In this document: positions 32,697 through 39,985 of the stretch, one piece after another | Layout of the letters: every line of letters begins with the position of its first letter | Numbering within the stretch: position 1 is the stretch's first letter | Assembly: GCA_025463465.1 (NCBI GenBank) | Contig: JAODAO010000322.1 | Coordinates: 1 to 40,190 of the forward strand | From: Glaciihabitans sp. | GTDB lineage: Bacteria > Actinomycetota > Actinomycetes > Actinomycetales > Microbacteriaceae | DNA length: 40,190 bases | Reading direction: 5' to 3' | Position numbers and translations under genes: made by a program | Notes under the pieces: model-generated | The model's database searches: none | What the model was told of the DNA's origin: nothing | The model's input: only the letters and a program-made list of their open reading frames with translations

Positions 32697-33194
32697 ATGA
32701 AGCCCCTCACCGCAGACGAAATCCGCGCCTCAATCGTGAACGCGGCTCCGGGCGACGTTTCCCGCATCCCGCTGCCCGGCCTGCACGAGACCCTGTGGGA
32801 CAAGCGGGAGTACCTTGGCTGGCGGGATCCGCAGGCGCCGCAGCGCGGCTACATCGTGTATTGGCGGGGCGCCGATCCGGTGGGCATGGTGGTGCGAGCC
32901 GCCGAATCGCGTATGTCGCGGGGAATGGCCGCCATGTGTTCGCTCTGCCGCACAGCGCAACCCGCGAACCAGGTTGTCCTGTTCAGCGTTCCGAAGGCCG
33001 GGCAGGCCGGCCTCGATGGCAACTCCGTTGGCACCTATATATGCTCGGACCTCGCGTGCTCAACGATCATCCGCATTGTGCCTCCGCCGTCGGACATGCA
33101 GCCAGACCCGGCGGACATCGTCGCCTCACGGGCGGCCGGACTGCTCAGCCGACTGGATTCGTTCACCAACGAGGTACTGAAACCCGCCGCTTAA
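32697..33194 (+). CDS. FBP domain (EF-G binding, treble-clef zinc finger) protein
   Basis: A 165-aa protein of the FBP_C/FusB-like family. Two cysteine pairs, C81-x2-C84 and C116-x4-C121, form the treble-clef zinc finger; QRGYIVYWRGADPVGMVVRA (about 49-68) and MAAMCSLCRTAQPANQVVLFS are the family core. FusB/FBP proteins bind elongation factor G and can promote its release from stalled ribosomes, giving fusidic acid resistance in some species; a housekeeping translation role is as likely here. AAAGGAG 6 nt before the ATG fixes the start and rules out the longer ORF in the track. It is 49 bp after the aldo/keto reductase. Confidence 0.9.
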   Translation: MKPLTADEIRASIVNAAPGDVSRIPLPGLHETLWDKREYLGWRDPQAPQRGYIVYWRGADPVGMVVRAAESRMSRGMAAMCSLCRTAQPANQVVLFSVPKAGQAGLDGNSVGTYICSDLACSTIIRIVPPPSDMQPDPADIVASRAAGLLSRLDSFTNEVLKPAA

Positions 33195-33211
33195 CTCAAC
33201 TAGAACAGCGG

Positions 33212-33457
33212 CTACGCGCCTCGGCCGGTCTTGTTCTGCAAGCGCTCGATCTGCTCGGATGCCTCAGCCTTGGTGAGGTCGGCGGAGAGTTCTTCTCCGG
33301 CCTCCCGGGCGAGCGTGTCAAGGTAACTGCGCTGTGATGCGGTGATGGGTTCATCCCCGGTCACCCAGTCGGACGGGTCTTTTGCTGCGGGGTTGTCCGG
33401 ATCCGGACCTGGCCCGCCGAGGGTCTCGGACGAGGAATCATTGCTGTTGTCGGTCAT
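33212..33457 (-). CDS. DUF3072 domain small protein
   Basis: An 81-aa soluble protein. A disordered, Asp/Pro/Gly-rich N terminus leads to DWVTGDEPITASQRSYLDTLAREAGEELSADLTKAEASEQIERLQ, which matches DUF3072, a short helical domain of about 50 residues found in many bacteria and often with this TGDEPMTxxQxxYLxTL opening. Function unknown. The start at 33457 has TAGGCT 7 nt upstream. The track merged it with unrelated upstream sequence in a 206-aa ORF. It converges with the FBP gene with a gap of only 17 bp. Confidence 0.9.
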   Translation of the reverse strand: MTDNSNDSSSETLGGPGPDPDNPAAKDPSDWVTGDEPITASQRSYLDTLAREAGEELSADLTKAEASEQIERLQNKTGRGA

Positions 33458-33464
33458 AACCGCC

Positions 33465-33470
33465 AGCCTA
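33465..33470 (-). promoter_or_regulatory. Candidate -10 of a leaderless promoter
   Basis: On the minus strand TAGGCT is followed by ggcggtt and the ATG of the DUF3072 gene (7-nt gap). The same hexamer precedes the first gene of the window. Confidence 0.4.
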
Positions 33471-33484
33471 AGCACACCCCACCC

Positions 33485-33499
33485 AGCCCCATAGGGGCT
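33485..33499. terminator. Short hairpin between two minus-strand small genes
   Basis: AGCCCC, ATA, GGGGCT form a 6-bp stem with a 3-nt loop, 18 bp beyond the stop of the small membrane protein gene. It is followed by G-rich rather than T-rich sequence; a weak terminator at best. Confidence 0.4.
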
Positions 33500-33516
33500 T
33501 GTGTCGCCGGGGCTTA

Positions 33517-33690
33517 TTAGCCGTCGGTGCGCTTGAGAACGTGGAACGGGATCGCGATGGCGATGCAGATCGCCGCAATTCCGCCGACGAACATGGCGGT
33601 TTCGAAACCGGCAGTCTCGAACGCGTAGCCGAACAGGGCGATGCCCCCGACGAAAAGTACGAGGGAAACGGTGAATGCGATGCCGTTCAT
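33517..33690 (-). CDS. Small two-helix membrane protein (57 aa)
   Basis: A 57-aa hydrophobic protein with two predicted membrane helices, IAFTVSLVLFVGGIALFGYAF (about 4-24) and AMFVGGIAAICIAIAIPFHVL (about 32-52), joined by an acidic ETAGFET turn, and a short basic C terminus. The ATG at 33690 is preferred to the longer track ORF because everything before it is polar and arginine-rich, and GGACCC lies just upstream. It could be a small stress-related membrane protein, but no family was identified. It is upstream of DUF3072 on the same strand with a short hairpin between them. Confidence 0.75.
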   Translation of the reverse strand: MNGIAFTVSLVLFVGGIALFGYAFETAGFETAMFVGGIAAICIAIAIPFHVLKRTDG

Positions 33691-34006
33691 GGGAGGGTCC
33701 TGCCTTCTGCGATTGCCAGCGGTGCGACGCATGTCTATTCTCCACGATGATTGCTGCTGCACCGAACCCTTCGGGGGGTCCCACGCCGGATTGCGTCGAA
33801 AATGTGGCCATGCGGGCGGCGATCCGTTGCATAACCCACCGTTATCTCACAACCTGAGCCATGCCCCTTGGCTGCGCGGGCACTATGGGTCAAAATGATC
33901 ACACGGGCAGGTGATACGGGCACCGACGTTGTCGGAAGCCGCTCGATTCGACGTGCCGCACTGATACTCCATTACAGCCGCGCACGCTCGGAAAGAGGAC
34001 GCTTCC

Positions 34007-34357
34007 ATGGCCACAGCTCCCGTCGACGACTACATCGCCAACCTGGACGAGCCGAGGCTCTCCCTCGCTCGGACCCTCCGCGATCATCTCGACGCGTCGC
34101 TGCCCACCGCGACCAGCGCGATTTGGGAGGGATCCCCGGTTTGGATGATCAATTCCACTCCAATTGCTGGCTTCAAAGCCGATTCGGACCGGGTTGTCCT
34201 GCTGCTCTGGCGCGCCGAGGAAATCGACGCGCACGGTGCAATGGCCGCGGCGAAATCTGGCAAGCCGGCGACGCTGGCGCTGGAGACGCCCGCCCAGTTG
34301 CACGGCCCCGAACTCAGAAAGTGGCTGTCCGCCGCGAAGGAGCTTGAGGGGGCGTAA
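34007..34357 (+). CDS. DUF1801 domain protein (YdhG-like)
   Basis: A 116-aa protein of the DUF1801/YdhG family: VDDYIANLDEPRLSLARTLRDHL (6-28), EGSPVWMINSTPIAGFKADSDRVVLLLWR (about 41-69), and a C-terminal helix LRKWLSAAKEL. The family adopts a YdhG-like fold of unknown biochemical function, sometimes linked to iron-sulphur or iron chaperone roles in other bacteria. GAAAGAGGA ahead of the ATG supports the start. The TAA overlaps the ATG of the VOC gene by one base (TAATG), so the two are translationally coupled. The 244 bp upstream contain no recognised gene. Confidence 0.87.
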   Translation: MATAPVDDYIANLDEPRLSLARTLRDHLDASLPTATSAIWEGSPVWMINSTPIAGFKADSDRVVLLLWRAEEIDAHGAMAAAKSGKPATLALETPAQLHGPELRKWLSAAKELEGA

Positions 34358-35118
34358 TGCCTGACGCTTCGCCCCCTCGCCAGGGTGCTCCCGTCTGGAC
34401 TGACCTGCTCAGTTCGGACCCGGACGTATCGGTTCCCTTCTACTGCCAGCTTTTCGGCTGGACAACCCAGCAATTGGGCACCGATCTGGGCAATTATGTG
34501 AATTTCTCCCGTCACAACAAGCGGGTTGCGGGATTGGTGCCCAATACCGGGGCGGGTGTGGATGCCTGGATGGTCTACCTGTTTACCGCTGATACCAACG
34601 CGACCGCTACCGCGGTGGAAACAGCTGGTGGGCTGATCACCGAACAGCGGAGGATGGGCGACCACGGCACGATGTCGATGATCATTGATGCCGCTGGCGC
34701 CACGGTGGGCTCGTGGCAGCCAGCTGGCCACTCCGGGTATGAGCTGGCGATGGAATCCGGCACGGCCGTGTGGCACGAGCTGCACACCTCGGCGTTCCCA
34801 ACCGCCGTCGACTTCTACACCGCAGCGTTCGGCTGGCAGACCGAGGTACTGGGCGACAGCGACGAATTCCGTATGGTCACTCTCGGCACCAACGGCGACG
34901 GCGGTGCCGGTATCGTCGAATCCTCCGCGTTCCTCCGCGACAACGAGGTGTCACGGTGGATGGTGTATTTCGGTGTGGCTGACCCCGACGAATCCGCCGC
35001 CACGATCATTGAGCTCGGCGGCACCGTCATCGACGAGGTCACCGATTCTCCGCACGGGCGACTCGCGCACGCCGAAGACCCGACCGGGGTCCCGTTCACC
35101 ATCATCGGTGTGCTCTGA
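34357..35118 (+). CDS. VOC family protein with two glyoxalase-like domains
   Basis: A 253-aa vicinal oxygen chelate protein made of two tandem glyoxalase-fold repeats. The first is residues 10-120 (VWTDLLSSDPDVSVPFYCQLFGW), the second 130-253 (VWHELHTSAFPTAVDFYTAAFGWQ); each has the betaalphabetabetabeta layout. The TDLLS...YCQLFGW opening is typical of CFP30-like VOC proteins of actinobacteria. The usual metal-binding residues (H or E at the strand ends) cannot be assigned with certainty, so a non-catalytic binding role is possible. Coupled to DUF1801 and convergent with dhaK. Substrate unknown. Confidence 0.9.
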   Translation: MPDASPPRQGAPVWTDLLSSDPDVSVPFYCQLFGWTTQQLGTDLGNYVNFSRHNKRVAGLVPNTGAGVDAWMVYLFTADTNATATAVETAGGLITEQRRMGDHGTMSMIIDAAGATVGSWQPAGHSGYELAMESGTAVWHELHTSAFPTAVDFYTAAFGWQTEVLGDSDEFRMVTLGTNGDGGAGIVESSAFLRDNEVSRWMVYFGVADPDESAATIIELGGTVIDEVTDSPHGRLAHAEDPTGVPFTIIGVL

Positions 35119-35155
35119 CCCGTTACGTGTGTTGCGCGCTGCGGCTGGACGGCAG

Positions 35156-35225
35156 CATCCCCCTGCGGCGTCGACCGGGGCATCACCGCGGTGCGCGGGC
35201 TGCAACGACGACGGACAGGGGGATG
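35156..35225. terminator. Nested inverted repeats between convergent VOC and dhaK
   Basis: CATCCCCCTG (35156-35165) and CAGGGGGATG (35216-35225) form a perfect 10-bp outer stem. The 50-nt interval contains the 10-bp palindrome CACCGCGGTG (35184-35193). Position and symmetry fit a bidirectional terminator of the convergent operons; there is no T-run. Confidence 0.5.
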
Positions 35226-35244
35226 TTGTGATGTCCGCCCGGGC

Positions 35245-36240
35245 TCAGAACACCCGAATGGCGATCTCGGCGGGGGCGTCGAGGAGACCGTCGATTTCAT
35301 CATCCAGCTTCACCAGCGTGAGGGATGCGCCGGCCATGTCGAGCGAGGTGCAGTACTCACCGACGTAACTGCGGGTGACGGTGATGCCGCGCTCACGCAG
35401 TTTCTCGTGCGCGACCCCAAAGAGCAGGTAGAGCTCGCTGATGGGTGTTCCACCGAGACCATTGATCATCAGGGCGACGCTGTCGCCGCTTTCGAACGGC
35501 AGGTCCGGCACCACCGCGTTCAGCAGTTCGTCCACGAGGTCATTGGCCGGGGCCCATTTTGCCCGGCGGCGGCCAGGCTCACCATGGATACCGACCCCGA
35601 CTTCGATCTCGTCCTCGCCGAGCTCGAACAGGGGGGAGCCTTTGGCAGGCGGTGTGCAGGCGGTGAGGGCGATACCCATCGTGCGGGTGACCGAATTGAC
35701 CTTCTCTCCCACCCGGATCACTTCGTCCAGGTCGGCACCGGCCTCCGCGGCCGCGCCGACGGCTTTCATCACAAAGAAGTTACCCGCCACACCACGCCGG
35801 CCGACGGTATAGGTCGAGTCCTGCACGGATACGTCGTCATCGATGAACAGGGTGCGCACGGTGAGCCCATCGGCCTGGCTCATCTCCTGCGCCATGTCGA
35901 ACGCCATCCGGTCGCCCGTGTAGTTGTTCACCAGCAGCAGCACCCCCTTGGCCGAGGCGAGACGCTTGGTGGTCTCGTAAACGTAGTCCATCGGCGGGGC
36001 GGCGAACACGTCCCCCGGGCAGGCCGCGTCCAGCATGCCCGGCCCGACCGTCATCACGTGGGCGGGTTCGTGGCCGGACCCGGAACCCTGGATGATGCTG
36101 ACTTTGTTGTCGTTGGGGGCATCCGCACGCTGGATGAGGTTGTATTCCGGTACATACGTGAGGGTTGTCGGGTTGGCCAGGGCGAGTCCCTTGAGCATCT
36201 CGGGGACGAACTGCTTCGGGTCGTTCACAAATTTCTTCAT
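35245..36240 (-). CDS. dhaK: Dihydroxyacetone kinase subunit DhaK
   Basis: A 331-aa DhaK subunit, which binds dihydroxyacetone covalently through a histidine hemiaminal and accepts phosphate from DhaL. GSGSGHEPAHV (52-62, H57), NNYTGD with D110, and GVGIHGEPG with the covalent H219 correspond to the three catalytic residues known from Escherichia coli. The ATG at 36240 is preferred because GAGAGGTG precedes it and MKKFVNDP is the family start; the track's earlier GTG adds 16 unconserved residues. It is 110 bp downstream of dhaL, a longer gap than elsewhere in this operon. The substrate may be another short ketose such as erythrulose. Confidence 0.96.
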   Translation of the reverse strand: MKKFVNDPKQFVPEMLKGLALANPTTLTYVPEYNLIQRADAPNDNKVSIIQGSGSGHEPAHVMTVGPGMLDAACPGDVFAAPPMDYVYETTKRLASAKGVLLLVNNYTGDRMAFDMAQEMSQADGLTVRTLFIDDDVSVQDSTYTVGRRGVAGNFFVMKAVGAAAEAGADLDEVIRVGEKVNSVTRTMGIALTACTPPAKGSPLFELGEDEIEVGVGIHGEPGRRRAKWAPANDLVDELLNAVVPDLPFESGDSVALMINGLGGTPISELYLLFGVAHEKLRERGITVTRSYVGEYCTSLDMAGASLTLVKLDDEIDGLLDAPAEIAIRVF

Positions 36241-36350
36241 TGCTGCACCTCTCTGTGCATCGTGGGGTAGTGCCTTCCGGCCGGGCATTCGGTTCGGGTG
36301 GCCCGGTGGAAAGTGGGTGGCGACCGGCGGCTGGCACCTGTCGCGTGGCT

Positions 36351-36986
36351 CTAACGCTCCGGCCAGATCTCGGCGAGCCGCTCTGCGAGGACGGCGACGG
36401 CGAGCGCGCCGGCGTCGGGAGAGCCGATGCTGCGTTCCCCGGTGTAGCTGGCGCGCCCGCGCCGTGCCTGCATGGAGGAGGTGTCCTCGGCAGCTTTCCG
36501 GGCGGCAGCAGCCATGGCCGCCAGCGCTCCGCCTCCGCTGTACCCGTCGGCGACCGCACCCTCGAACGCGTCGATCGCCGGAACCAGGGCATCCAGCAGG
36601 GTTTTGTCGCCGACGTCGGAGTTGCCCCGCTTTTTGATACCCTCTACGGCGGCGCGGAGGGCGGCGACCACATCGGCAGGCGAAACGCTGGGGTTACCTT
36701 TCAACACCGAGCCGGCCCGGAGGAACGCGGTACCCCAGATGGGGCCGGAGGTTCCGCCGATCCGGCTGGTGATGGTCATGGCTACCGCATTCAGGAATGT
36801 TCCGGTGTCGCTGCGGTCGTAGCCATCCCACTTCTCCAGCACCTGCTCGAAACCGCGCGCGAGCGAATAACCGAAGTCACCGTCCCCGACCACCGAATCC
36901 AGGTCACCGAAATATTTCTCGTTCTCGATCGCCGTTTCGGCGATGGTCCGCACTACCAGCTCGGTGTCGTCCAGTTGGAGGGTCAT
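36351..36986 (-). CDS. dhaL: Dihydroxyacetone kinase subunit DhaL
   Basis: A 211-aa all-helical ADP-binding subunit that carries the nucleotide used to phosphorylate DhaK-bound substrate. D30, D35 and D37 in DLDSVVGDGDFG coordinate the Mg2+ ions and sit exactly where they do in Escherichia coli DhaL, but the usual GDGDHG is GDGDFG. GGTSGPIWGTAF and KTLLDALVPA are conserved, and GRASYTGERSIGSPDAGA replaces the usual GERSIGHxDPGA. Stand-alone DhaL normally needs the PTS protein DhaM, which is not in the window; DhaM elsewhere or direct ATP use are both possible. AGGAAAG precedes the ATG, which overlaps the HAD stop in ATGA. Confidence 0.93.
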   Translation of the reverse strand: MTLQLDDTELVVRTIAETAIENEKYFGDLDSVVGDGDFGYSLARGFEQVLEKWDGYDRSDTGTFLNAVAMTITSRIGGTSGPIWGTAFLRAGSVLKGNPSVSPADVVAALRAAVEGIKKRGNSDVGDKTLLDALVPAIDAFEGAVADGYSGGGALAAMAAAARKAAEDTSSMQARRGRASYTGERSIGSPDAGALAVAVLAERLAEIWPER

Positions 36987-37780
36987 GGTCGTCTTTCCTG
37001 GGTCGGGGTATCAAACAGGGCAGAAATATCGGTGAAGCGGACGTAACCCTCGGGGCGCACACCGGCGGAAGCCTGCAGGACCTCGCTCACCTCTCCGCCC
37101 GGGTCGCCGAGGGAGGACACCACCAGAGACGCACCGCTGAAGTTCTCGTTCGCGGTGTAGCTGCTGACGGTCACAACGGTGCGGATGCCGGCCTCGAGGG
37201 ATGCCCGGAGCCCGTTCTCACTGTCCTCGATAACAACAGCGTCGTCGGCGCTGATGCCGAGTTCGCGCAGCGCGAGCAGGTAGATGTAGGGGGCCGGCTT
37301 TTTGGCGGGCACGATGTCACCGGCGAACACCCGGAACCGTTCGGCGTTGGTGGCCCCCACCGCATGCTCGAGGACAGCGCGGACGGCGGGCTCTGCAGAG
37401 GTGGAGGCGACAGCGAGGAGGTAACCGGCGTCCGCCGCCTCCCCCACGATCCGCCTAATCCCGGGGCGCGCCGGCATCCGGTCGGCGGCGACCAGCTGGG
37501 TGTAGACCTCGGTTTTGCGGCGATGCCAGAGGGCGAGAAGCTCGCGCTGGGCGTCCGGGTCGGTGGGAAGCTGGGCTTCTTCGACGAACTCCGGGGTCAG
37601 CAGGCTGGCCATCCGCTCCTTGCCTCCCCCGATCAGGACCTTTTTGGCATAATCCTGTTCCGACCATTGCACCGGGAGGTCGAACTCGCGGAACGTCTCG
37701 TTGAACGCCGGGAGGTGTCCGAACCGCTCGGTGTCGGCGAGGACACCGTCGCAGTCGAAGATCAGGGCGCGGGGGCTCAC
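36983..37780 (-). CDS. HAD-IA phosphatase (CbbY/beta-phosphoglucomutase-like)
   Basis: A 265-aa HAD-IA hydrolase with FDCDGVLADTERFGHLPAFNETF (D9, D11), the CbbY-type opening in which the cap starts right after the nucleophile motif, GIRRIVGEAADAGYLLAVASTSAEPAVR with motif II serine/threonine, and VPAKKPAPYIYLLALRELGISADDAVVIEDSENGLRASLEAG carrying motif III and IV. It would dephosphorylate or isomerise a small sugar phosphate. Both ends overlap neighbours by 4 bp (aldolase and dhaL), so it is an integral part of the operon rather than a passenger. The likely substrate is the product or by-product of the aldolase; specific identity unknown. Confidence 0.93.
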   Translation of the reverse strand: MSPRALIFDCDGVLADTERFGHLPAFNETFREFDLPVQWSEQDYAKKVLIGGGKERMASLLTPEFVEEAQLPTDPDAQRELLALWHRRKTEVYTQLVAADRMPARPGIRRIVGEAADAGYLLAVASTSAEPAVRAVLEHAVGATNAERFRVFAGDIVPAKKPAPYIYLLALRELGISADDAVVIEDSENGLRASLEAGIRTVVTVSSYTANENFSGASLVVSSLGDPGGEVSEVLQASAGVRPEGYVRFTDISALFDTPTQERRP

Positions 37781-38661
37781 GACGCTTTACCCGCGCTTCC
37801 GAACGTTTCGGAAAGGCCAACGGTGAGGGCGCGAACTTCGGCGGCGACCACCCGGAACAGCGTCGGCGGGTCCCATTTGTTCGACTGCTCGGCGAGCTTG
37901 AGTTCGTCGAGGGTGGAGCGCATGTACGTCATTTTGAGAGCCGTCGAGATGTTCACCTTGGCGCAGCCCCTCGCGATGAGGTCGCGGAACTGGTCATCGG
38001 ACATCCCGCTTCCGCCGTGCAGGGCAATGGGAATCGGTTCGGCGGCGACAAGGTCGCTGACCCGGTCGAAGTCGAGCTCCGGTGAGCGTGTGTAAACCCC
38101 GTGGGCGTTTCCGATGGACGGCGCGAAGACATCCACCCCGGTGCGTCGGATGAAGTCGAGGGACACGTCGAGACTCTGCCGAGCGGCGAGGGCGTCGGAC
38201 CCGACCCCGTCCTCGACCCCGGTGATGGCCTCGATCTCGCCCTCGACGTGCGCCCCGAACCGACGGGCCTCCGCCACCACTTCGATGGTCTGCCTGAGGT
38301 TTTCGGCGACGGGCAACACGGAGGCGTCGAAGAGAACCGAGTTCCAGCCGAGTTCCAGGCATTCGGTGATCACGGCCCGGTCGGGACAGTGGTCGAGGTG
38401 CAGCGTCACCGGTACCTCGATGCCGGAGGTCATCGACCTCCACATATCGAACAACACCCGTGCGCCGATGGCCTTCACCGTTTTGACGGACGTTTGCACC
38501 ACCACCGGGGCCTTTGCCTCCACGGCGCCAGCGAGAACGTTCTCGAGGGTCAGGTCGTTGAAAATGTTGATGGCCGCCACACCGTAACGTTCGGCGAATG
38601 CCCGATCGACGATGTCCTTGAGTGATACGACTGGCACAGTGACCTTCCCGCCGCGCTTCAT
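37777..38661 (-). CDS. Class II fructose/ketose-bisphosphate aldolase
   Basis: A 294-aa zinc-dependent aldolase (GatY/KbaY/FbaA group) cleaving a ketose phosphate to dihydroxyacetone (phosphate) and an aldehyde. Zinc and catalytic motifs: HLDHCPD with the first histidine and catalytic aspartate, GAHVEGEIEAITG, NAHGVYT with a histidine, and IALHGGSGMSDDQF with another. Length matches the tagatose/ketose-bisphosphate branch rather than the longer FbaA. GGGGAGGG nine nt before the ATG at 38661 supports this start; a GTG at 38637 with GGGAAGG would give the more usual VPVVSLKDIV N terminus and is a real alternative. First gene of the aldolase-HAD-dhaL-dhaK operon. Confidence 0.92.
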   Translation of the reverse strand: MKRGGKVTVPVVSLKDIVDRAFAERYGVAAINIFNDLTLENVLAGAVEAKAPVVVQTSVKTVKAIGARVLFDMWRSMTSGIEVPVTLHLDHCPDRAVITECLELGWNSVLFDASVLPVAENLRQTIEVVAEARRFGAHVEGEIEAITGVEDGVGSDALAARQSLDVSLDFIRRTGVDVFAPSIGNAHGVYTRSPELDFDRVSDLVAAEPIPIALHGGSGMSDDQFRDLIARGCAKVNISTALKMTYMRSTLDELKLAEQSNKWDPPTLFRVVAAEVRALTVGLSETFGSAGKAS

Positions 38662-38724
38662 TGCGCGTTCCCTCCCCATCATGAATCCGCGGCGGAGGTG
38701 GATGCGAGGGCTTGCGGGCGGGTG

Positions 38725-39462
38725 TCACAGCAATCTCCTGCGCAAAACGGTGCGCTCCACCAGTGTCCAGCTGGTGGAAACGGCGAGATACAGCGTCGCC
38801 GCCAACGGGACGAGCGCCGCGAAAATGACCGTGATGAAGGGCAGCCAACTGAGGATGCCGGCCAGCCGGGCCGCTGCCGGCAACCCCGGATCGGCTGGTG
38901 GCATCGCCTGGCTGAGGGCGAGCCGGCGGCTAAAAGTTGCGACCACGGCGATGATAACGAGAAGCGCAGCGAATACGGCGACGCCCGGCCATACGGCGGT
39001 GCCTCCGAGGAAGTGCACCAGCGAGCTGCCGAGGGGAACCTCGAACAGGGGCGCCGCGAGGAGTGCGTTGCTGTGACCTGCAACGTTTCCGAGGATAAAA
39101 AGGGCGTAGATGATGGAGATCACCGGGGCCTGGACAAGGGTCGGCAGGATCCCCGCCAGTGGCGAGGTGCCCGTCTCCTTGTACAGCTCCAGTGTTTTCC
39201 GCTGCATCAGTTCGGGGTTCTTCCCGTAGCGGCGACGCACCTCGGCGAACATCGGTGCGAGCTTTCGCCGGGTTGCCTCGGCGCGGACCTGGGCGACTGC
39301 TGCGGGAAGGAGGGCGGCGCGGACGACGGTGGTGATGATCACGATGGCGACCGCGACACTGGCCGTACCGACGATGGGGGTGAGGAGTTCGGCGAGCGAA
39401 CTCGCCACGGTGTAGGCGCCTTCGAGGAGCGCGGCGATCGGTGGGAAAGAATAAAGGTCCAT
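38725..39462 (-). CDS. yidC: YidC/OxaA membrane insertase paralogue
   Basis: A 245-aa YidC/Oxa1-family protein. It lacks the lipoprotein signal and large periplasmic domain of proteobacterial YidC. Five hydrophobic segments are visible; the first conserved helix contains the hydrophilic-groove arginine in IITTVVRAALLPAAV (about 43-57), followed by the cytoplasmic hairpin RRRYGKNPELMQRKTLELYKETG and then SPLAGILPTLVQAPVISIIYALF. Because it is short and away from rpmH-rnpA, it is probably an accessory copy, with the main YidC elsewhere. The ATG at 39462 has AGGGG upstream. It is preceded by a DUF6412-like gene, a combination I recall from other actinobacteria. Confidence 0.93.
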   Translation of the reverse strand: MDLYSFPPIAALLEGAYTVASSLAELLTPIVGTASVAVAIVIITTVVRAALLPAAVAQVRAEATRRKLAPMFAEVRRRYGKNPELMQRKTLELYKETGTSPLAGILPTLVQAPVISIIYALFILGNVAGHSNALLAAPLFEVPLGSSLVHFLGGTAVWPGVAVFAALLVIIAVVATFSRRLALSQAMPPADPGLPAAARLAGILSWLPFITVIFAALVPLAATLYLAVSTSWTLVERTVLRRRLL

Positions 39463-39586
39463 GGTGAAGCCCCTGCTGTGGATGTGGGTGGGTGGCCATA
39501 TCGCCACGAACAACCGACATCACACAACAGGGCGGGGCGCCGGACCTCCTCGGTCCAGGCGCTCGACACCGAGCGGGAATGCGGCG

Positions 39587-39904
39587 TTACGCGGCCGAAG
39601 CCACCCGCGACGGCGCCCGCGTGCGGGGACGCCCATCGGTGTCAGGGTGTTGCGGCGCCGGCTGGGCCCGCAATGCTTGCCGGTGCTGCCAGTCCCTCGC
39701 GTGGGAGCGACCCCCCGATGCGTTCACCAGCACGGCGATGCACTGCGCGGCAAGCATGCCAAGCGCGACGGTGCTGATCACCGCACCAACCGCCAGTCCG
39801 GCGAGCAGGAGGGTTGGGGTGTTGCCGCCGGCGGCGATGAACAGCAGCAGGACACAGGAAAGGAGGTGGGCTGCGGCTACGTTCAGTGTGCGCACGGTCA
39901 CCAT
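39587..39904 (-). CDS. DUF6412-like small membrane protein
   Basis: A 105-aa protein with two hydrophobic helices, AAHLLSCVLLLFIAAG (about 11-26) and LLLAGLAVGAVISTVALGMLAA (about 32-53), and a long hydrophilic C terminus rich in Arg, Pro and His (about 65-105). I recall a family named DUF6412 located directly upstream of short YidC paralogues; size and layout agree. GGAGGAGG abuts the ATG, which is too close, so the true start may be the second codon (GTG, 39901) or the fourth (GTG, 39895), the latter with ideal spacing. The gene ends 124 bp before the yidC start. Role unknown, perhaps assisting YidC-dependent insertion. Confidence 0.75.
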   Translation of the reverse strand: MVTVRTLNVAAAHLLSCVLLLFIAAGGNTPTLLLAGLAVGAVISTVALGMLAAQCIAVLVNASGGRSHARDWQHRQALRAQPAPQHPDTDGRPRTRAPSRVASAA

Positions 39905-39985
39905 CCTCCTCCAGGGTGTGAGTCGAGACTATCCCACGCGTGCGGCCGTGTCATGGGGCCAGCATTGGTGCGCGCCGACCACCGG

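Noticed and set aside
35191-36270. 359-aa plus-strand ORF opposite dhaK
   Set aside because: Antisense shadow; dhaK on the other strand has all its catalytic motifs.
38698-39777. 359-aa plus-strand ORF over the yidC region
   Set aside because: Shadow of yidC; low-complexity Gly/Asp/Arg content and no motif.
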